Shown piece after piece: positions 10,001 to 22,762 of a stretch of DNA of 64,000 nucleotides. Source of the DNA: Verrucomicrobiaceae bacterium UBA2429 (GTDB taxonomy: Bacteria > Verrucomicrobiota > Verrucomicrobiia > Verrucomicrobiales > Verrucomicrobiaceae). Location of the stretch: assembly GCA_002343505.1 (NCBI GenBank), contig DDQZ01000110.1:38350-102349 (forward strand). The letters run 5' to 3'. Within the stretch, counting starts at the first letter, position 1, and every line of letters starts with the position of its first letter. Made by a program: the position numbers and the translations under genes. Under the pieces are notes generated by a model. The model made no database searches. It worked only from the letters and a program-made list of their open reading frames with translations, and was not told where the DNA came from.

Positions 10001-13000
10001 GTGATGCCGTCTGGTTAAACGAAGCCACCGTGTTGCTGCCGATGTCGCGGGCCGTGATCGTCACCGGAACCTGGCTGCCTGCCGTCATGCTGGCAGGCAT
10101 CGTCGAGATGGCAAAGTGATCCAGGCTGCCACCGCCGACGGCGAAGGCATTGCTCGTGCCCGCGCCACCTGTGACAGGATCCGTGAGGGTCAGCACCGCG
10201 CTGGCGGCGTCATTTCCCACATTCACACTTTGAGTCTTCGCACCGCTGCTGAAGCCGGTGAGAGCGCCGGGAGAAACCGTGATCGGCGAGGCCCCGTCCG
10301 CCGCACTGAGCACGGGCGAGCCCGCATAGGTGATGATGGTCACATTGTTGATGTCCCTGGCGGTGAAGGTGACATTGAAGGGCGCATTTCGGACCTGCGG
10401 GCTGGCCACGGTGGAGACGGTGAAATGATGCGCATCGTCATCCAGCACGCTGACGGTGCTGGTGGCTCCCGTGAAAGTGGCGGCGCTGGCGGTGAGGGTG
10501 ACGGTTTGAGTGCCGTCGAAGATTGTGTCATTCACCGGGGTGAGGGTGAAGTAGCCGCTGATGGAGGAGCCCGCGTTGATGGTGACGCTGCCGGAGATGT
10601 TCAGCTCGCTGGTGTCGCTTGAGGTGAGTTGGATCGTCAGCGGGGCGGCAACGGTGCTTCCCACGCTGATGTAGCCGGCAAAAGTGGAAGGAACCCCTCC
10701 CTCGCTGATGCTCGTGGTGAACAAACTGAAGCTCAAAACGCGGCTTTCGTTGTCCGTGACCAGCACGGTGCCGGAGGCGGGCGCGGAGCCGGCCAGTGTG
10801 GCGGTGATGGCAACCTCCTGGTCACCGTCAATAATACTGTTGTTCGGCGCCGTGAGAGTGAAGGCCGCGCTGGACTGGCCGGCGGGGATCACCACGGAGG
10901 CGGGCACGGTGAGGCGGGCGGTCAGTGACGAGGCCAGGCTGATGGTGAGGTCTGCCGCTGCCTGCGCGGCGAGCTGCACACTGGCCTGGCCGGCGGTGCT
11001 GGAGGTGCCTTCCGCCAGTGTGGCGGGCAGCGTGAGGGTGATGGTGGTGCTGTCGTTGTCATCCACCGTCACGGCGGCCTGCGCCGTATCGTAGGCGGGA
11101 GCGGAGGCGCTGATGAGGACGGTTTGAGTGCCTTCGAGGAGCGTGTCCTCTGGCAGATCGAGAGTGAAGGCGGCGCTCGTCTGCCCGGCCAGGATGGTGA
11201 CGGTGGCGGGCGGCAATGCCACGCTGACAGCAGATGTGGCCAGCGCGACAGTCAAATCTGACGCAGGAGCCACGCTGACGGTGACAGTGCCGTTCAAAGT
11301 GCCTCCCTCCGTGCCCGCGGGCGGCAGGGTCAGGCTGAGAGAGCCCAGGCTGGTGACGGTAAAGAGACCGGACTCACCGGTGACAGCGGGTTGGGTGCTG
11401 TGGGTGGCAACGAGGCTGGTCTGCGCGGCTGCTTTGCCCACCGAGGGAGTGCCGCTCCACACACCGTTGGTGAAGACAACACTCGGGGGAGCCAACGGCG
11501 AGACGGGGCGCTTGGAAAATCGCAGATTGACCAGAGTGGTCGAGGTGAAAGCGGAAGGAGAGGCACCCGCCCAGGACACAGGGGCACTGCCGCCATACTG
11601 GCCGCCATAGATCGTGCGTGAGACGGTTGTGGTGGAATATCGCGCGGTGCCGCTGGCGCCGAAGCTTGCATTGTCAAAGCTGAAGTCCACCATGAGGTGG
11701 CTGGCGCCGTCATACTCAAAGAAGGTGGTCAGCGGCAGGGTGAGCCAGCCAGTGGATGCGACGCTGAGATTGCTCTTGTAAACGGTGGTCCAGCCGGTGC
11801 CATCCCACACGGCGCTGCCTGAGGCGGTGTAGTCCGCCTTGGAGGTGTGTTTGAGCCGTATGGTGAAATCCGTGAGCGTGGAGGGCAGGGCCGTCACATC
11901 CAGGGCGATGCTTTGGATCCGGCCTGCGGCTCCGACCTCAGCCGGGGTGTAGATGCTCTGTGCTCTGAATTCGTAATAGGAGCCCGCGCTGAAAGGAAAA
12001 CTGCCGGCACTTGTGCCAGTTCCGGTGGTGATCTCGGCCGCCGAACCCAGCGCTTGAAGCATCGCTGAGCCGTTGAAGCTGGTGACGGTGGCATTTGAGG
12101 CATCCCGCGCGGTCAAGGTGGCGGCGAAAGGTACGTTGGCGGTTTGAGGTGAGGGAATGGTGCTCCATGTGAAATGATTCACCGCAGGCGTGATGGTGAG
12201 AGCCACCGGCACATCGCGCTGCAGCTGGGTGGGGTCGTTGGAGGTGAAGCGCAGCGTGGCGTGATGGCCCCCAAGAGGCAGACCCGAGGGATGGAAGGTG
12301 GCGTCCAGCACGGTTCCTCCCCCCGCCGGGATGCTGCCGCTGGTCGAGGCCAGGGTGAGCCACGGAGCCGCTGTAATGCTGTCCAGAAAGGCATCCATGA
12401 TGGCCTGCGTCTGGGCATTGTTGATGTAGCCGCCGGAGGAGGAGGCATAAAGCAAATAGTAGATGCGAGTCACGGCGCCCAGGCCGCTGAGGCGGTGCTG
12501 GTCGTTGTTGGTGTCCGTGCTGGCTGTGCGGGTGATCGCCGGATCATCTTTCACGATGATGAGGTGGTTCACGCTGGGATCACCCGCGTTGTAAACCCGC
12601 TTCACATAGCCTTTGTAGGTCAGCTCCCCTCTGGCGGAGGTCAGGATGGCTGTGTCCGTGGCTCCGGAGCCATCCGCGCCCAAACCGCCGCTGATTTCGA
12701 AGTGGTTCAAGCCCGCGATATCGGCGGCGAAGACAAAGAGACCGGGATGTTTGCGCGTGAAGTACTGTCCGCCAGCGCCCAGATTGGCCGAGGCGGCGAT
12801 CATATTGTCGGAATAGCTCAGGTAGGCGCCCGCGGCGGTGATGTTGGTGCTGAGGTAGTTGCCTCCATCATACATGTCACCTCCGCCGTCGTTGATGCTG
12901 GTGCCGGTGACGCCTTCGCTGAAATCATAGCGGTTCGGGATGAGGGCGGTAATGGCGGCAAAGTCCGCGTTCAGATCGGAGAGCACCTTGGCGAGCTGCG

Positions 13001-16000
13001 GCTGGGCTGCGGATTCCGTGATGATGACCTCGGCATTCCAGTTTGTGGTCAGGCCGCCCGGATTGCCAAGGGCAAGCGGAAGCGTGGTGTCCGGCTCACC
13101 CTCCGGAAGGCTGAGGCTGAGAGGCGCGGGAGCCACCGTCAGGCGCGCTCCTTGCACCACATCGAAAGCATTGCTGCTGCCGGTGATGCCGCCCCCGGCA
13201 TTCGCCGTGAGGGTGACGCCGGGCGCGGGCGCGGGGAAAGTGACCTGACCGGTCCAAACACCCGCGGTGAAGGCTCCCGTGCTGCCGGGCGTCATGCCGA
13301 CGGCTCCGCCGGCATTGGCGGCGGAGAGCGCGGCGGCGCCGGTGAAGTTTGTCACGGTCTGGTTGTCAATGGACTCGGCACGCAGGGTGATGGGCAAGGC
13401 TGCCAGCGCCGGTTGCGGCGAGCTGACGGGAGCGAAGGCGAGGTGATGCACCTCGTCGTCGAGCACGATGATCTCACGCATGTCACCCGTCAGGCCGGAA
13501 GCCGCGGCGGCAACCGTCACGACGACAGCTCCATCACTGAGTGCGTCGTCCACGGGCGTGATGTCAAAGGAGATGCTGCCCGCGCCGGCAGGGATGACCA
13601 CGGCGGAGGGCACGGTGAGCTCGGTGGTGTCCGAACTGATGAGGGAGACCGTGACATCCGTGCCGGCGATCACCGGCTGGGGAAAGCCGACGCTGCCAGC
13701 GAGCGGCGCGGCGCTCTCCAGCACGCTGGCCGGCAGGCTGATGACCAGCGGAGCGGAGGCGTCATTATCCGTGAGGGTAACATGGGCAGAGCCACTGCCT
13801 GCCCCGAGCGTGGCGGTGATGGTGGTGCTGGCAGGTTCGAGGATGGTGTTGTTCTCCGGCTTGGAGAGATCAAAAGATGCGCTGGTGGCTCCAGCGGGCA
13901 GAACGACGGACGATGGCAGCGTCAACCCGATCCCCGGTGAGGCAGAGAGGGCCACGGGGAGGTCAAACAAGTGCGCTGATGTCACGGAGACGCTTCCGCT
14001 GATCGTGCCGCCTTCGGCCAAAGCGGACGGGAGGCTCAATTCAAAGCCCGCGGGCGTTTCATTGTCCACAACGATCATTTCGACCACGCTGCGTCGGAAA
14101 CCCTCCGAGGCGGCGACGACCTGAAAAGGCAGGTTTCCGGTCAAAAAGGCATCCTGGACCGCAGTGATGGCAAAATCCGCCGAAACGGTGTTTCCAGCCG
14201 GAATCGTGACGCTGGCAGGCACCGTGACGCCATCCGGCCGGTTCGTGGCGAGGGTGATGACCGTGTCCTCCGCCCGCGCGGCAGGCAGGGTGACGTTCGC
14301 CATGACGCTGCCGCCTTCCGGAAGGGTGGCGGGCGCGCTGAGCACGAGCTGCTGCACGGGACGCCCCGTGACACGGATGTCATCGAAGGCGAAGCCGTCA
14401 CTGGTGACGGGGAAGTCGTCGTAGTGGTTGAAGCGGATTTTGAAGCCAGGCCCGAAGGTCAGGCCGTGCTGCGCGGCGGCGGCGCTGAGATCCACGGTGA
14501 ACTCCGTGTAGTCCGCGCTGATGCCGTCAACTCCACGCAGCCCCTTCACGAGATACCAGCTGACACCGTCCTGGCTGACAGCCACACCGTCAAAGTCCGC
14601 CCCGCCTGTGAAGGGCACGCTCGGCGGGCCGTGATCCTCATCACCGATCTCCTTCATCCAAAACGCCAGCGTCACATCCTGCTGGCCAGAGAGGTCCAGA
14701 GTCAGCGTGGCCTCGTTTCGGGAAAAAAGGCCGCTGATGTGGGCATCCATGAGCATATGGAAGCCGCCGCGCGGCGCCTGCTGGCCGGTGATCTGGGTGC
14801 GGTGGATGCCGGTGCCGGTGATGGCCCACTGCGGCCTGAAGACACCGCTTTCGAAATCGTCCTCAAACAGCGTGGCCACCGGCTCCGGCGGCGCGTAGGC
14901 ATTGGCGGTGACCGTGATGTCGTCAAAGGCGAAACCATCCGAGGCAAAGGGGTAGTCATCGAAGTGGTTGAAGCGGATCTTGAAGGCGGAGCCCAGCGTG
15001 AGACCGTGGGTGGCGGCGGCGGCGCTGAGGTTCACCTTGAACTGCGTGTAGGTGCTGCTGATGCCGTCCGCGGTGCGCAGGCCCCTCACCTCATACCAGG
15101 TGTTCCCATCGGCGCTGACGGCCACGCCGTCGAAGTCCGCGCCTCCGGTGAATGGCAGGGTCGGCGGCCCGTGGTCCTCGTCACCGCTCTCCTTCATCCA
15201 GAAGCTCAGCTCCACGTCCGATCTGCCGGCGAGATTCAAAGTCAGCGTGGCTTCGTTGCGGGCATTGGAGAGGCTGATGCTGGAGTCCATCGTCATGTGA
15301 CGAGCGCCAGTGCGCGGGCCGTTGTCGGCGGTCACGATGGTGCGGTGCGTGCCGGTGCCGGTGATGGTCCATTCCGGTTTGAAAGCGGGGTCTTCAAAAC
15401 CATCGCTGAACACCACTTCAGGCGGCGGATAGGTGATGGGGGGCGGCGATTGAATGGCAAAGACACCTCCCTGGCCGGTGAGGGATGCTGACGCGGCCTG
15501 CAGACGCGCCGCAGCGATCCCGAAGGGCACTTGGAAAGTGGTGCTGGCGGCTCCGCCCACGAGGGTGAGGCTGGCGCTGGCCACAACGACTCCGCCGGGC
15601 GAGGTGACAAGCTCCACCGACACCGGACCGCCCGTTTCATTCACCAAAAGGCCCGCCGCATCCACCGCCCTCACTTGCACCTGGACGGCGGTGCCGGCGG
15701 GATGAGGCGAAGCGACAGGAGCCACAGACAGCGCCACCGCCGCGCCGCCCGCGACCACATCAAAAGCCTCTGAAGCACCCGTGGCTCCGTCCCCTCCGGT
15801 GGCGAGAAGCGTCACACCGGTGCTGGCGGCTCCCACGGCCAGGTTTCCGCTCCACACACCATTGACGAAGGTGCCGGAGGCGGAGGCGGAGAGCGGCAGA
15901 GAAGCGGTGCCAGACTTGGCAGCCAGGCTCACGCTGCCGTTGAAGCTGGTGAGCGTGTTGTCCGTGGCATCGCGGGCGGTAAGTGTGACGGCAAAAGGGG

Positions 16001-19000
16001 CGTTTCTCGTCTGCGGCGAGGGCACAACAGCCCACTCAAAAGAGGCAGGGTCATTGTCCAATACTTGGAAGCTGGCGATGCCATTGGAAAACCCGGCAGA
16101 GCTGGCGGTGACGGTGACGCTTTGCGCCCCGTCCTGGATGCTGTCCTCCACGGGAAAGACCTGGAAATTGATCGAACTCTGACCGGCAGGAATCATGATG
16201 ATGCCGGGCACGCTGGCCTCTGATGTGTCACTGGAGACCAGGATGATGCTCGTATCCACAGTGCAGGGGCCGGAAAGCGTCACCGTGCCGACGCCAGGAG
16301 CGCCTCCTTCCGAGAGGGTGGCAGGCGGGGTGACGGTGAGCGTCAGAGGCTCATTGTCCAAGACATCCACGGTGCCGCTGGCGGCACCGAGACCCTGGCC
16401 GCTGGCGGTGATGCTCACGACCTGCGTGCCGTCCAGAAGCACGTCATTGACCGGCATGATGGTGAAGGTGGCGGAGCGGGCACCCGCGCTGATGGTGGCG
16501 TTGGCGCTCACTGTGACTTCGCCCGTGTTACCTGAGGTGAAAAAGACCGGGGTGCTCACGGGCTGCACAGGGTCAATCAACACCGTGCCAGCGCCATTGC
16601 CGCCGCCTTCCGTCACGCTGTCCGGCAGGGCGAGCGTGAGCACGGGCTGCTCGTCATCCACCACGCGGATGTGATTGTGGCTGGTGGTCTGGCCGGTGGC
16701 GCTGGCCGTGACGATGACGCCCTTGCCCACATCGGCAAAGTGGTTCTGCGGAGCGCTGATGGTGGTGCTGGCGCTGGTCTGCCCTGCGAGGATGATCACT
16801 GGCGAAACGATGCTGAGGCGGGCTGGTGCATTCGAGATCAATCCGACAGTGGTGTTGGACGCAGCGGCGGCAGGCAGTGTGACGGTCACTGCCTGGTTCA
16901 GCGCGCCCTCGGCGATGGTCGGCGGCAGGCTCACCGCGATGGCGTTCACGGGATTGGCCCTCACCGCAATATCATCCAGGCCAATGCCGTCGTTGGGGAT
17001 GGCTTGGTCGTCGTATTGAGAGAACCGAAGCAGGAAGGTGCTGTTGAAGCTCCAGCCGAGGCGCTGGATCACCGGGTCAAGAAAGACCCGTGTGGCCGTG
17101 GCGCCGTAACTGGAGGAAAGGAAACGCAGAGCGCTCACCTCCACCCAGTTTGCACCATCCTGGCTGATGGCCACGCCGTCGTAATTCATCGTCGAGTCGA
17201 AGGTGCCCAGCGGCCCCGTCAGGGTGGGGCTGGTGGCCTCATCCGCGAAGCTCTTCGCGAACCACTCAAGGGACACATTTTTCCGTCCGGCCAGGTTCAG
17301 CGTGAGCGTGGGCCGGTTTGTCGCGAAGGTGCCTGTGGCAGTGCTGGTGGTGTCCATCGTGAGATGGTAGGCGCCGGTCTTCGGGGTGTTTGCCGCAGTC
17401 ACCTGTGTGCGGGCGGTGGCGCCGCTGCCCGCCGTGCTCCATGAGGCGCCGAGGAGGCCGGATTCAAAACCGTCACTGAATACCGTGTCCGCGCCGACGG
17501 TGGTGGCGGGATTGGAAATGCTGATGAGATTGCTCAGCCCCGTGACACCTGATGGCGCGGTGGCGCGCAGCCACATGCTGCCGGCGATGGGAGCCGCGGC
17601 CTGCCCGCTCCACACGCCCGCGGCAAAGGCCGCCGGGGATGCCGGGATGGGGCCGAAGGAGCGCGCCTCGTTGAATTGCAGGGTCGGCAGTTCATTGGAG
17701 ATCACCGGCATGGGGCCGCTGGCCGCCGTCCAGGTCGTGGGATCGCCGTGGGCGCTGGCGCTGGTGCCGCTAAGCATCCGGTTGGTGGCGGCGGGCGTCT
17801 GGCGCAGCGTGCCGGCGGTGGAGGCGCTGGCATTGTCAAAGCTGATGTCCACCATGAGATTCCGCACCCCGTCATAGGCGAAGGGCTTCAGGTTGAAGGT
17901 ATGCAAGGACCCCGAAGCGGCAAAACTGGCCGAGGTGTAAACCGTGGTCCAGCCAGTCTCCTCCCAGCTCCGGCCGTCAAAGCGGTCCAGCGTGGTGTGC
18001 TTCAGGCGGATTTTGTAGTTCAGCATCGCCTGCCCCCCCGTGGTGAGGCGGGACACGGCCAGCGCCGAGATCAGCTTCGGCGCGCCGCCCAGCTCCGCCG
18101 CCGTGTAGATAATCTGGGTGCGGGAATCATGCGCGGCGGTGTTGTGAACCTTGTCCGTGCCTGTGGCGGTGGTCGTGGAGCCCACCGTGCGGTCAAAGTA
18201 AGAGCCGAGGATGTCCACCACCGTCGCGACCGTGTAGCTGGTGACGGTGCCGCCCAAGTCGTCCACGGCAGTGGCGGTGGCATTGAAAAGAGTATCCGCC
18301 GAGGCGCTCGCGGGCATGCCGCTGAAGACGAAGGTGTCATGCGCCACAGGCTCCACATCGAAGGCATTGCTCGTGCCCGTTTTCCCTCCCGCGTCCGTCG
18401 CCGTGAGCGTCATCGCGGTGGCTGCAGCTGTCACAACCACCTGCGTGGAAGCTGAGCCGTTGATGAAGCCCGTGACCGCTCCAGGTGTAAACGGCGGCGG
18501 TCCGCCAGGAGAGGCGGAGACCAGTGTCACGCTGCCGCCGTGGTTTGTGATGACGGCCCCGTTGATGTCACGCGCGGTGAGGGTGATGTCGAAAGGCTTG
18601 TTCCGTTTCTGCGGGCTGGCGATCACCGCCCATGTGTAATGGTCCGCCTCGTTGTCCGCGATGCTTACGGACTTCGTCCCGCTGGTGTACCCGGCCGCGC
18701 TGGCCGTGATGAGGGCGGTTTGCACTCCATCCGCCTCCGCGTCATCCTGCGGTGCCGCGTCAAAGCTGGCGCTGAACTGCCCGGCGGGGATCACCACCGT
18801 GGCGGGCACCGTCAGCTCGCTCATGTCAGCGGAGACCAGGCTCAGTGTCAAATCAGCGGCCTGGATCGTGTTGACCGTGGCGGTGAAACTTTGCGGCCCG
18901 TCGCCCTCGCGTGCGGTGTCCGGCCCTGTCAGCACGATGGTGGGAGATTCATCATCATTGACCGCCACGGTGGCCATGCCGCTCGTCCATCCCGGCACCG

Positions 19001-22000
19001 CCGCGGTCAGCGTCACGTTTTTGACGCCCTCGGCAAAGGCGTTGTCCGGCGCGTCAAAGGTGAAGAACACCGGCCCCGCGCTGCCGGAGGGAATCGTCAC
19101 GCTCGCAGGTACGCTCAAGGCAGGCAGGCTCGCCATGAGAGGGACGCGGATGTCCCGCGTGGGCGCCGTGCTCACCGTCAGGCTGCCGGAGATGCCGCTG
19201 GCCCCTTCCGTGACGCTCGCCGGGGCGGTCAGCGTCAGCGTGGCCGTTTCATCATCCGTCACCGCCAGGCTGCGCGTGCCCGTGCCGATGAAGGGCGCGG
19301 AGGCCGTGATGACCGTTGTCTGCGTGCCGTCCAAGTCGGGGTCATCCACCAGCGTGATCGTGAAATTCTTCGTCACCTCGCCAGTGGCGAGCGAAAGCGT
19401 CGCAGGCACCGTCGCCGCCGTCGGATCACTCGAAGAGAGCGTCACTGTCACTGGAGCGTCCTGCGGCAGGTTCAGGTTCAGCGTGCCAGTGATCGTCCCG
19501 GCGCTCTCCGGCACACTCTCGGCCATATCCAGCGTGAACTGGGAGGTCGGCTCGCCGAGAAACTCCACATCATCAATGTTCCATCCTGAGTAGGCGGTGG
19601 AGGCCGTCACATTTCGATAACTCCAGCGCACCTGCACCGCCGCCTGCCCGTCCGCGATGCTGGAGATGTCATACTCCATCGTCCGCCAGGCATTGTCAGT
19701 GATGGCCGAGCCCGGATTCACAAACACTTCACGCCATGTGGTGCCGTCCGTGCTCACTTCCACGGTGCAGCGCGTGGCGCTGAGCGCGCCCGTGTTCAGC
19801 CAGCGCTTGAAGCGCAGACGCGTCGTCTTTCTCGCGGAAAGATTCACCGGCGTGCTGGTGAGGTAAAATGGACCGCCCGCCGCCGCGGAGGCGTTGCCGG
19901 CAAGATTCACCCCATAGACACTGCCGCCCGTGGCGCCGCTTGCCGGGTCCGCATTGCCCGCGCCGCCCGCCGCGCTGCCGCCACCGCCCGCGGGAGTGCC
20001 GTAGGCCCATTCACCGCTGGTGGTCCAGCCAGGGTTCAAACTCAGATCAAAGCTGGCAGCCACCGGCGGTGTCACATACAGGCGAATGCCGACGGGCTGG
20101 CTGAAGCTCGTGCCCGTGTTCGTGAAAACAAGATTCGCGCTGTGAAACCCGGGCTCCACCGTATCCGCCTGCGGCGTCACCGTCACCGTCACATTGGCTC
20201 CCGCAGCCAGTGTGCCGCTCGCGGGACTCACACTCAGCCAGGGCACGCTGTTCGTGCTCCAGTTGACCGTGGCAGCGCCGTCATTGCTCAGCGTGAGCGT
20301 CTTCGTCGCCGGAGCGAAGGGACCTCCCCTGTTTCCCTCGATGTTCCAGCCGCCGCGGTCGCTGATTTCCAGGCTGTCCGGCACCGTATAGGACTCCACG
20401 ATGCCCGTAGTCGTGCTGCTGGCAGGCGCGCTGGCCCCGTCGCCCATGCCGCGCTTCGCAAAGGCTGTCCACACCTCGCCGAGGTCGCCGGAATGATTGA
20501 CCAGCGTGGCTTGCAGGATGCCGTCGCGCGCCTGGATGAAACTCGGGTTCGCAGGGCTGTATTTCATGCCCTCGGTAACCAGGAAGATCGCCCTTTCATT
20601 GCCTGTGGCAAAGCCGTGCTTCAGAATCAAGTTCGCCCGCAGGTCCCACAGCGTCACGCACCACACCGTGCCCTGATAATGCACCTGTGTGGCATCCTGC
20701 GTGGCCGCGTAGGTCGGGTTTCTTGGCACGCTCGTGTGCCAGTCCACCTGCGTCGGATCAATGTCTTTGAGCGTGTGCGGGTTTTTGAGCATGTCCGTGC
20801 TGTAGCTGTAGCGCCGCGCGCCATAGTAGTAGTTCTCGGAAAACCAGCCGCTGCTCAAATAGCGGCTCCAGGCGCCGCGGGCCCAGTTGCCGTGCGGATT
20901 GTCCGAAGCCTCAGCAATGAGCGCCAGGCCATAAAAATCGCTCCAGCCCTCCCCCATCCCGCGCGAGGAAAGAGCAGAGATCGTGACGGAAGGCCCGCCC
21001 ACGAGACGGTTGCTCACGCCGTGACCGTACTCATGCAGCACCACCTCCGCCTCGAAGGAGCCATCGCGGTCCGGCTCGGGGCTCGTCCAGTTGAACATCT
21101 GCATGCGCCCGCGCCCGCCGTCCACAGGGGTGGAGAAGTTTGCATTGTTCGTGCCGCTGCCATCCTGCGCCTCGGAGTTGACAGGGTCGTTCCCAATGCC
21201 GCCGCGCCCGAAATTGTCCATTTGAAAATTCCCCGCCGCCTCGGTGAAACCCAGCTCATACATCCGGTCGTGCATGAAATTCGTCCAGTAAAAGAGCTGC
21301 GTGACGGATGCGTCCTTCAAAACCGCCGGTTCCTGTGTGAGATCATAAGGAAAGTCGAACACACGCCCCGTGCCCGTGGTGCGGGGCAGATCCGCCACGT
21401 TATCCGCATTCGTATCCGTGTAGGCATCCGCGTTGTTGCCGCTGGTGATGTTGTCCCCGTCATTGATCCAGCCGTTCGGAGACGCGGTCGTGTTCAGCGC
21501 CGGCGTCGTCACCAGCACTCGGCTCACCGGAGCCGCCTGCAAACTCGATGGGGTTTCATGGCCCGGAGACATTGGCGTGGGGCTTTCGGCCGTGAACACC
21601 CGGTAAGTCGCGTCGCTGATGTAGGCCGTCATCGCCTGGCGGAGCAGCACCGCGCCATTCTCCGCGTCCACCAGCACGCGGTACATCTCACCGCGGCTGC
21701 GGCTGGTAAGGGTCACGTCCCACGTCAGCCGCATCGTCTTCTCATTCAATGGCAGCCAGGTCAGCCGGGCATCCGCGTCAGTCAGCATGGCCGCGCGGAA
21801 TTGCTGGCGGCGGTGGGCCTTCGGCTCCGCAGGTCCCATCGCTTTGACACCCGCGGCTGTGACTTTTTCCCCCACATTTTGACCGGCCAGCGCCACCCCA
21901 TGCTCCACCGTCAGCACCGGCGCTGTCGGACCGTTCACCGCTGTCTCAGGCTCCGCCATGAACTGGCTGCCGATGTTGATGATCTCCAACCGGGGCGTGA

Positions 22001-22547
22001 GATTCGCCTGGAGCACGGCTTCAAAGATTTCGATGCCCTCGTGCTCCTGGTGCCACACCACTTTCCGGGACGGGCCCCGCTCCGTGGAGTAGTCCGTCAC
22101 CAGCCGCGCTCTGTCCAAGCTTTCCGACCCATGCCCGAAAACCTCGCGGTTGCCGTCAATAAAATCGCGAACAATCCCATGCGCGTCACGCGGACCCTCA
22201 GGCGAGGCTGTCAGAAAGCGGGCATTGGAAGCGATCCACTTCGGGGACTGCGTGACAGGCTCCAAATCCACCTCCACTCCTGGAAACCGCGCTTTGAATG
22301 CAAGCACTTGCGCTTTCCTCGCATCCGAAGGCGCGACCGTGGCACGCGTGTCAACATTGGGGAGCGGCCCTCCAGCGACTTCAGTCTGAGGTGATGCTCT
22401 GAATGACACGGCTGTCGTTTTCTCACCAGGCAAAGAAGCTCTCTTATTCTCTTCGGAAGATTCACGCGGGGCCAACCTCCATAGAAAAGCAGCAAGCAAG
22501 ACCAGGAGACCGAGCGGAACAGCGAGTGAAATCCCGTAATTTTTCAT
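6942..22547 (-). CDS. Giant secreted M36-type metalloprotease with Calx-beta/filamin/jelly-roll arrays
   Basis: A 5201-residue protein. The start is set at the ATG at 22547 ([12 protein letters not shown]), which begins a hydrophobic signal or anchor helix preceded by GGAAAC; an upstream in-frame extension to 22625 is less likely. After an FTP-like propeptide (to about residue 230) comes a fungalysin/M36 catalytic domain with the zinc motif HEYGH at residues 505-509. A BACON-like domain and a MAM-like module follow. The rest is a stalk: at least 13 Calx-beta-like repeats ending in DDE/DNE/DDD signatures, about seven Ig/filamin-like repeats beginning SPQxRNAPF, four copies of a module with TGWTTVY and [11 protein letters not shown], and two near-identical MAM-like modules. 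The C-terminus is a verrucomicrobial-type FVRLRV tail. A weak promoter-like pair (TTGCGT, 16 bp, GATAAA) lies at 22564-22591 on the minus strand. It is probably a cell-surface or secreted protease; the substrate is unknown. Confidence 0.85.
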   Translation of the reverse strand: MKNYGISLAVPLGLLVLLAAFLWRLAPRESSEENKRASLPGEKTTAVSFRASPQTEVAGGPLPNVDTRATVAPSDARKAQVLAFKARFPGVEVDLEPVTQSPKWIASNARFLTASPEGPRDAHGIVRDFIDGNREVFGHGSESLDRARLVTDYSTERGPSRKVVWHQEHEGIEIFEAVLQANLTPRLEIINIGSQFMAEPETAVNGPTAPVLTVEHGVALAGQNVGEKVTAAGVKAMGPAEPKAHRRQQFRAAMLTDADARLTWLPLNEKTMRLTWDVTLTSRSRGEMYRVLVDAENGAVLLRQAMTAYISDATYRVFTAESPTPMSPGHETPSSLQAAPVSRVLVTTPALNTTASPNGWINDGDNITSGNNADAYTDTNADNVADLPRTTGTGRVFDFPYDLTQEPAVLKDASVTQLFYWTNFMHDRMYELGFTEAAGNFQMDNFGRGGIGNDPVNSEAQDGSGTNNANFSTPVDGGRGRMQMFNWTSPEPDRDGSFEAEVVLHEYGHGVSNRLVGGPSVTISALSSRGMGEGWSDFYGLALIAEASDNPHGNWARGAWSRYLSSGWFSENYYYGARRYSYSTDMLKNPHTLKDIDPTQVDWHTSVPRNPTYAATQDATQVHYQGTVWCVTLWDLRANLILKHGFATGNERAIFLVTEGMKYSPANPSFIQARDGILQATLVNHSGDLGEVWTAFAKRGMGDGASAPASSTTTGIVESYTVPDSLEISDRGGWNIEGNRGGPFAPATKTLTLSNDGAATVNWSTNSVPWLSVSPASGTLAAGANVTVTVTPQADTVEPGFHSANLVFTNTGTSFSQPVGIRLYVTPPVAASFDLSLNPGWTTSGEWAYGTPAGGGGSAAGGAGNADPASGATGGSVYGVNLAGNASAAAGGPFYLTSTPVNLSARKTTRLRFKRWLNTGALSATRCTVEVSTDGTTWREVFVNPGSAITDNAWRTMEYDISSIADGQAAVQVRWSYRNVTASTAYSGWNIDDVEFLGEPTSQFTLDMAESVPESAGTITGTLNLNLPQDAPVTVTLSSSDPTAATVPATLSLATGEVTKNFTITLVDDPDLDGTQTTVITASAPFIGTGTRSLAVTDDETATLTLTAPASVTEGASGISGSLTVSTAPTRDIRVPLMASLPALSVPASVTIPSGSAGPVFFTFDAPDNAFAEGVKNVTLTAAVPGWTSGMATVAVNDDESPTIVLTGPDTAREGDGPQSFTATVNTIQAADLTLSLVSADMSELTVPATVVIPAGQFSASFDAAPQDDAEADGVQTALITASAAGYTSGTKSVSIADNEADHYTWAVIASPQKRNKPFDITLTARDINGAVITNHGGSVTLVSASPGGPPPFTPGAVTGFINGSASTQVVVTAAATAMTLTATDAGGKTGTSNAFDVEPVAHDTFVFSGMPASASADTLFNATATAVDDLGGTVTSYTVATVVDILGSYFDRTVGSTTTATGTDKVHNTAAHDSRTQIIYTAAELGGAPKLISALAVSRLTTGGQAMLNYKIRLKHTTLDRFDGRSWEETGWTTVYTSASFAASGSLHTFNLKPFAYDGVRNLMVDISFDNASASTAGTLRQTPAATNRMLSGTSASAHGDPTTWTAASGPMPVISNELPTLQFNEARSFGPIPASPAAFAAGVWSGQAAAPIAGSMWLRATAPSGVTGLSNLISISNPATTVGADTVFSDGFESGLLGASWSTAGSGATARTQVTAANTPKTGAYHLTMDTTSTATGTFATNRPTLTLNLAGRKNVSLEWFAKSFADEATSPTLTGPLGTFDSTMNYDGVAISQDGANWVEVSALRFLSSSYGATATRVFLDPVIQRLGWSFNSTFLLRFSQYDDQAIPNDGIGLDDIAVRANPVNAIAVSLPPTIAEGALNQAVTVTLPAAAASNTTVGLISNAPARLSIVSPVIILAGQTSASTTISAPQNHFADVGKGVIVTASATGQTTSHNHIRVVDDEQPVLTLALPDSVTEGGGNGAGTVLIDPVQPVSTPVFFTSGNTGEVTVSANATISAGARSATFTIMPVNDVLLDGTQVVSITASGQGLGAASGTVDVLDNEPLTLTVTPPATLSEGGAPGVGTVTLSGPCTVDTSIILVSSDTSEASVPGIIMIPAGQSSINFQVFPVEDSIQDGAQSVTVTASSAGFSNGIASFQVLDNDPASFEWAVVPSPQTRNAPFAVTLTARDATDNTLTSFNGSVSLAAKSGTASLPLSASASGTFVNGVWSGNLAVGAASTGVTLLATGGDGATGASEAFDVVAGGAAVALSVAPVASPHPAGTAVQVQVRAVDAAGLLVNETGGPVSVELVTSPGGVVVASASLTLVGGAASTTFQVPFGIAAARLQAASASLTGQGGVFAIQSPPPITYPPPEVVFSDGFEDPAFKPEWTITGTGTHRTIVTADNGPRTGARHMTMDSSISLSNARNEATLTLNLAGRSDVELSFWMKESGDEDHGPPTLPFTGGADFDGVAVSADGNTWYEVRGLRTADGISSTYTQFKVNLSAAAATHGLTLGSAFKIRFNHFDDYPFASDGFAFDDITVTANAYAPPEPVATLFEDDFESGVFRPQWAITGTGIHRTQITGQQAPRGGFHMLMDAHISGLFSRNEATLTLDLSGQQDVTLAFWMKEIGDEDHGPPSVPFTGGADFDGVAVSQDGVSWYLVKGLRGVDGISADYTEFTVDLSAAAAQHGLTFGPGFKIRFNHYDDFPVTSDGFAFDDIRVTGRPVQQLVLSAPATLPEGGSVMANVTLPAARAEDTVITLATNRPDGVTVPASVTIPAGNTVSADFAITAVQDAFLTGNLPFQVVAASEGFRRSVVEMIVVDNETPAGFELSLPSALAEGGTISGSVSVTSAHLFDLPVALSASPGIGLTLPSSVVLPAGATSASFDLSKPENNTILEPASTTITATLGAGSGSAHVTLTDNDASAPLVISLPASVLESAAPLAGSVGFPQPVIAGTDVTVSLISSDTTELTVPSAVVIPAGAGSISFDITPVDDALSDGAVVVTVAAAASGLTGDMREIIVLDDEVHHLAFAPVSSPQPALAALPITLRAESIDNQTVTNFTGAAALSAANAGGAVGMTPGSTGAFTAGVWTGQVTFPAPAPGVTLTANAGGGITGSSNAFDVVQGARLTVAPAPLSLSLPEGEPDTTLPLALGNPGGLTTNWNAEVIITESAAQPQLAKVLSDLNADFAAITALIPNRYDFSEGVTGTSINDGGGDMYDGGNYLSTNITAAGAYLSYSDNMIAASANLGAGGQYFTRKHPGLFVFAADIAGLNHFEISGGLGADGSGATDTAILTSARGELTYKGYVKRVYNAGDPSVNHLIIVKDDPAITRTASTDTNNDQHRLSGLGAVTRIYYLLYASSSGGYINNAQTQAIMDAFLDSITAAPWLTLASTSGSIPAGGGTVLDATFHPSGLPLGGHHATLRFTSNDPTQLQRDVPVALTITPAVNHFTWSTIPSPQTANVPFAATLTARDASNATVTSFNGSAMLQALGSAAEITTGTGTSAGSFPFSAGSYYEFRAQSIYTPAEVGAAGRIQSIALDVTALPSTLTDFTIRLKHTSKADYTASGSAVWDGTGWTTVYKSNLSVASTGWLTLPLTTFFEYDGASHLMVDFSFDNASFGASGTARYSTTTVSRTIYGGQYGGSAPVSWAGASPSAFTSTTLVNLRFSKRPVSPLAPPSVVFTNGVWSGTPSVGKAAAQTSLVATHSTQPAVTGESGLFTVTSLGSLSLTLPPAGTEGGTLNGTVTVSVAPASDLTVALATSAVSVALPPATVTILAGQTSAAFTLDLPEDTLLEGTQTVLISASAPAYDTAQAAVTVDDNDSTTITLTLPATLAEGTSSTAGQASVQLAAQAAADLTISLASSLTARLTVPASVVIPAGQSSAAFTLTAPNNSIIDGDQEVAITATLAGSAPASGTVLVTDNESRVLSFSLFTTSISEGGVPSTFAGYISVGSTVAAPLTIQLTSSDTSELNISGSVTINAGSSISGYFTLTPVNDTIFDGTQTVTLTASAATFTGATSTVSVLDDDAHHFTVSTVASPQVRNAPFNVTFTARDINNVTIITYAGSPVLSAADGASPITVSPGALTGFSSGAKTQSVNVGNDAASAVLTLTDPVTGGAGTSNAFAVGGGSLDHFAISTMPASMTAGSQVPVTITARDIGSNTVASFNQTASLAISSDSSQVTVGTGTSTWSIPLGSQSLSQRMQVIYLPSEVGAARTLHNLALNVGTVPGSSFTGYTIRMKHTAATTATASWESTGWTTVYQANTTISAAGWHQFDFSTPFAYNGTSSLMIDFSYYNASNGVSQGYMRYTSSSSSRTTLLQTDTDFGNPLTWSGAANPTPFTNFVLPNIRFGTVGVSVPVTPTVTGTFVSGVWNGTVSAASAAAGVRLRAVNGATSGASNSFEVIPPQLLVSLPATASESAGAVSGTVSLLSAQAADITISLSSDDLSEASPASPAVIIPAGTISAGFTLNIVNDSIHDGAQTAVISASAAGLGTATASIIVTDDDVHHFDVSVPPGAKIRNAPFDATFTARDVNHDVITTYAGSPALTCAEAGSPLNVSPAQIFGFVNGVRTQAVTVSSFASAAVLTLTDAAAGASGASPPFAVTFGPASVFQWDHIPSPAVSGAPFPVTIRALDSAGNTAVSYGGAAELFFPGSATDHDFGSSMSDYFVPFNSNFNMTRTQQVLRAADLNLQAGNVTALAINITVLPASKTFTNFTIRIKTTSRTGYSGTADYIWDAAGFTTVFQGSVALAGTGYRTFNFTTPFHYDGTSNLMVDYSYSSVSNTSNRPTVRGTTRSGTSSINYYTSSTSFGEPLSWSGTTPSAFPDTRTTDVRFTMSNGMAPTPPVTSAFVAGTWSGNVTVNEAGQSLTLMASSGALSGVSNMFEVHPVSFALIPEPPHTGGTSNMISWNLPVAGLEYEAQRSTTPGFEAPVSSGFGAISSTVFTGLADGQTYYYRARMRRLSPLAWTGAWSPVVSSTQDASPPVISAPSLTTISAGGTLSGTAMDAVSGVASVQVNGGPASSLDAFANWTGALAGLVDGANSISVTASDNAQPPNISNVTTVVYRIASPAADSNNDGVNSLMEHALGLPAGSADARARLPVAHVETDGVTGQKFFCFEYRRRIQRGGLSYVVETSGNLAGWDDMGADVVEQSVVPAGDGVTEKVTVRITPAMSLGGRKFVRLRVSAN
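14364..15416 (-). repeat. Tandem duplication of a ~170-residue MAM/jelly-roll module
   Basis: Two adjacent copies (about 14364-14881 and 14908-15416) encode nearly the same module: DGFED or [15 protein letters not shown] or [59 protein letters not shown]. The similarity is much higher than between the other repeats of the giant protease, which points to a recent in-frame duplication. Confidence 0.8.
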
Positions 22548-22762
22548 GTGATGTTTCCGAGACTTTATCAAAAACCCCAAAGCGCACGCAAGACATGCCT
22601 CACGAATTTTATGAGACGTCCTCACCCTCCACGGTTCATCCCCTCATTGCCTGCGCCCGACAACGGAGTCACCTCGTTCCCCGGAATATCCCTTCGGCGG
22701 CAGGCAGAAAAGTGATGAAGAGCAGGAATATTTGAATGGCCATCTCGCTGTCAGGCCGGCGG

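Noticed and set aside
20142..22394. 750-codon open frame on the plus strand opposite the giant protease, and a similar one at 12174-13940
   Set aside because: They are Arg/His-rich translations opposite an M36 domain and Calx-beta repeats with clear protein signatures; long antisense frames are expected in GC-rich DNA.
22548..22762. Gene or RNA in the gap between the giant protease and metallophosphoesterase
   Set aside because: A short open frame exists on the plus strand but lacks a plausible start context and recognisable product; nothing RNA-like is visible.
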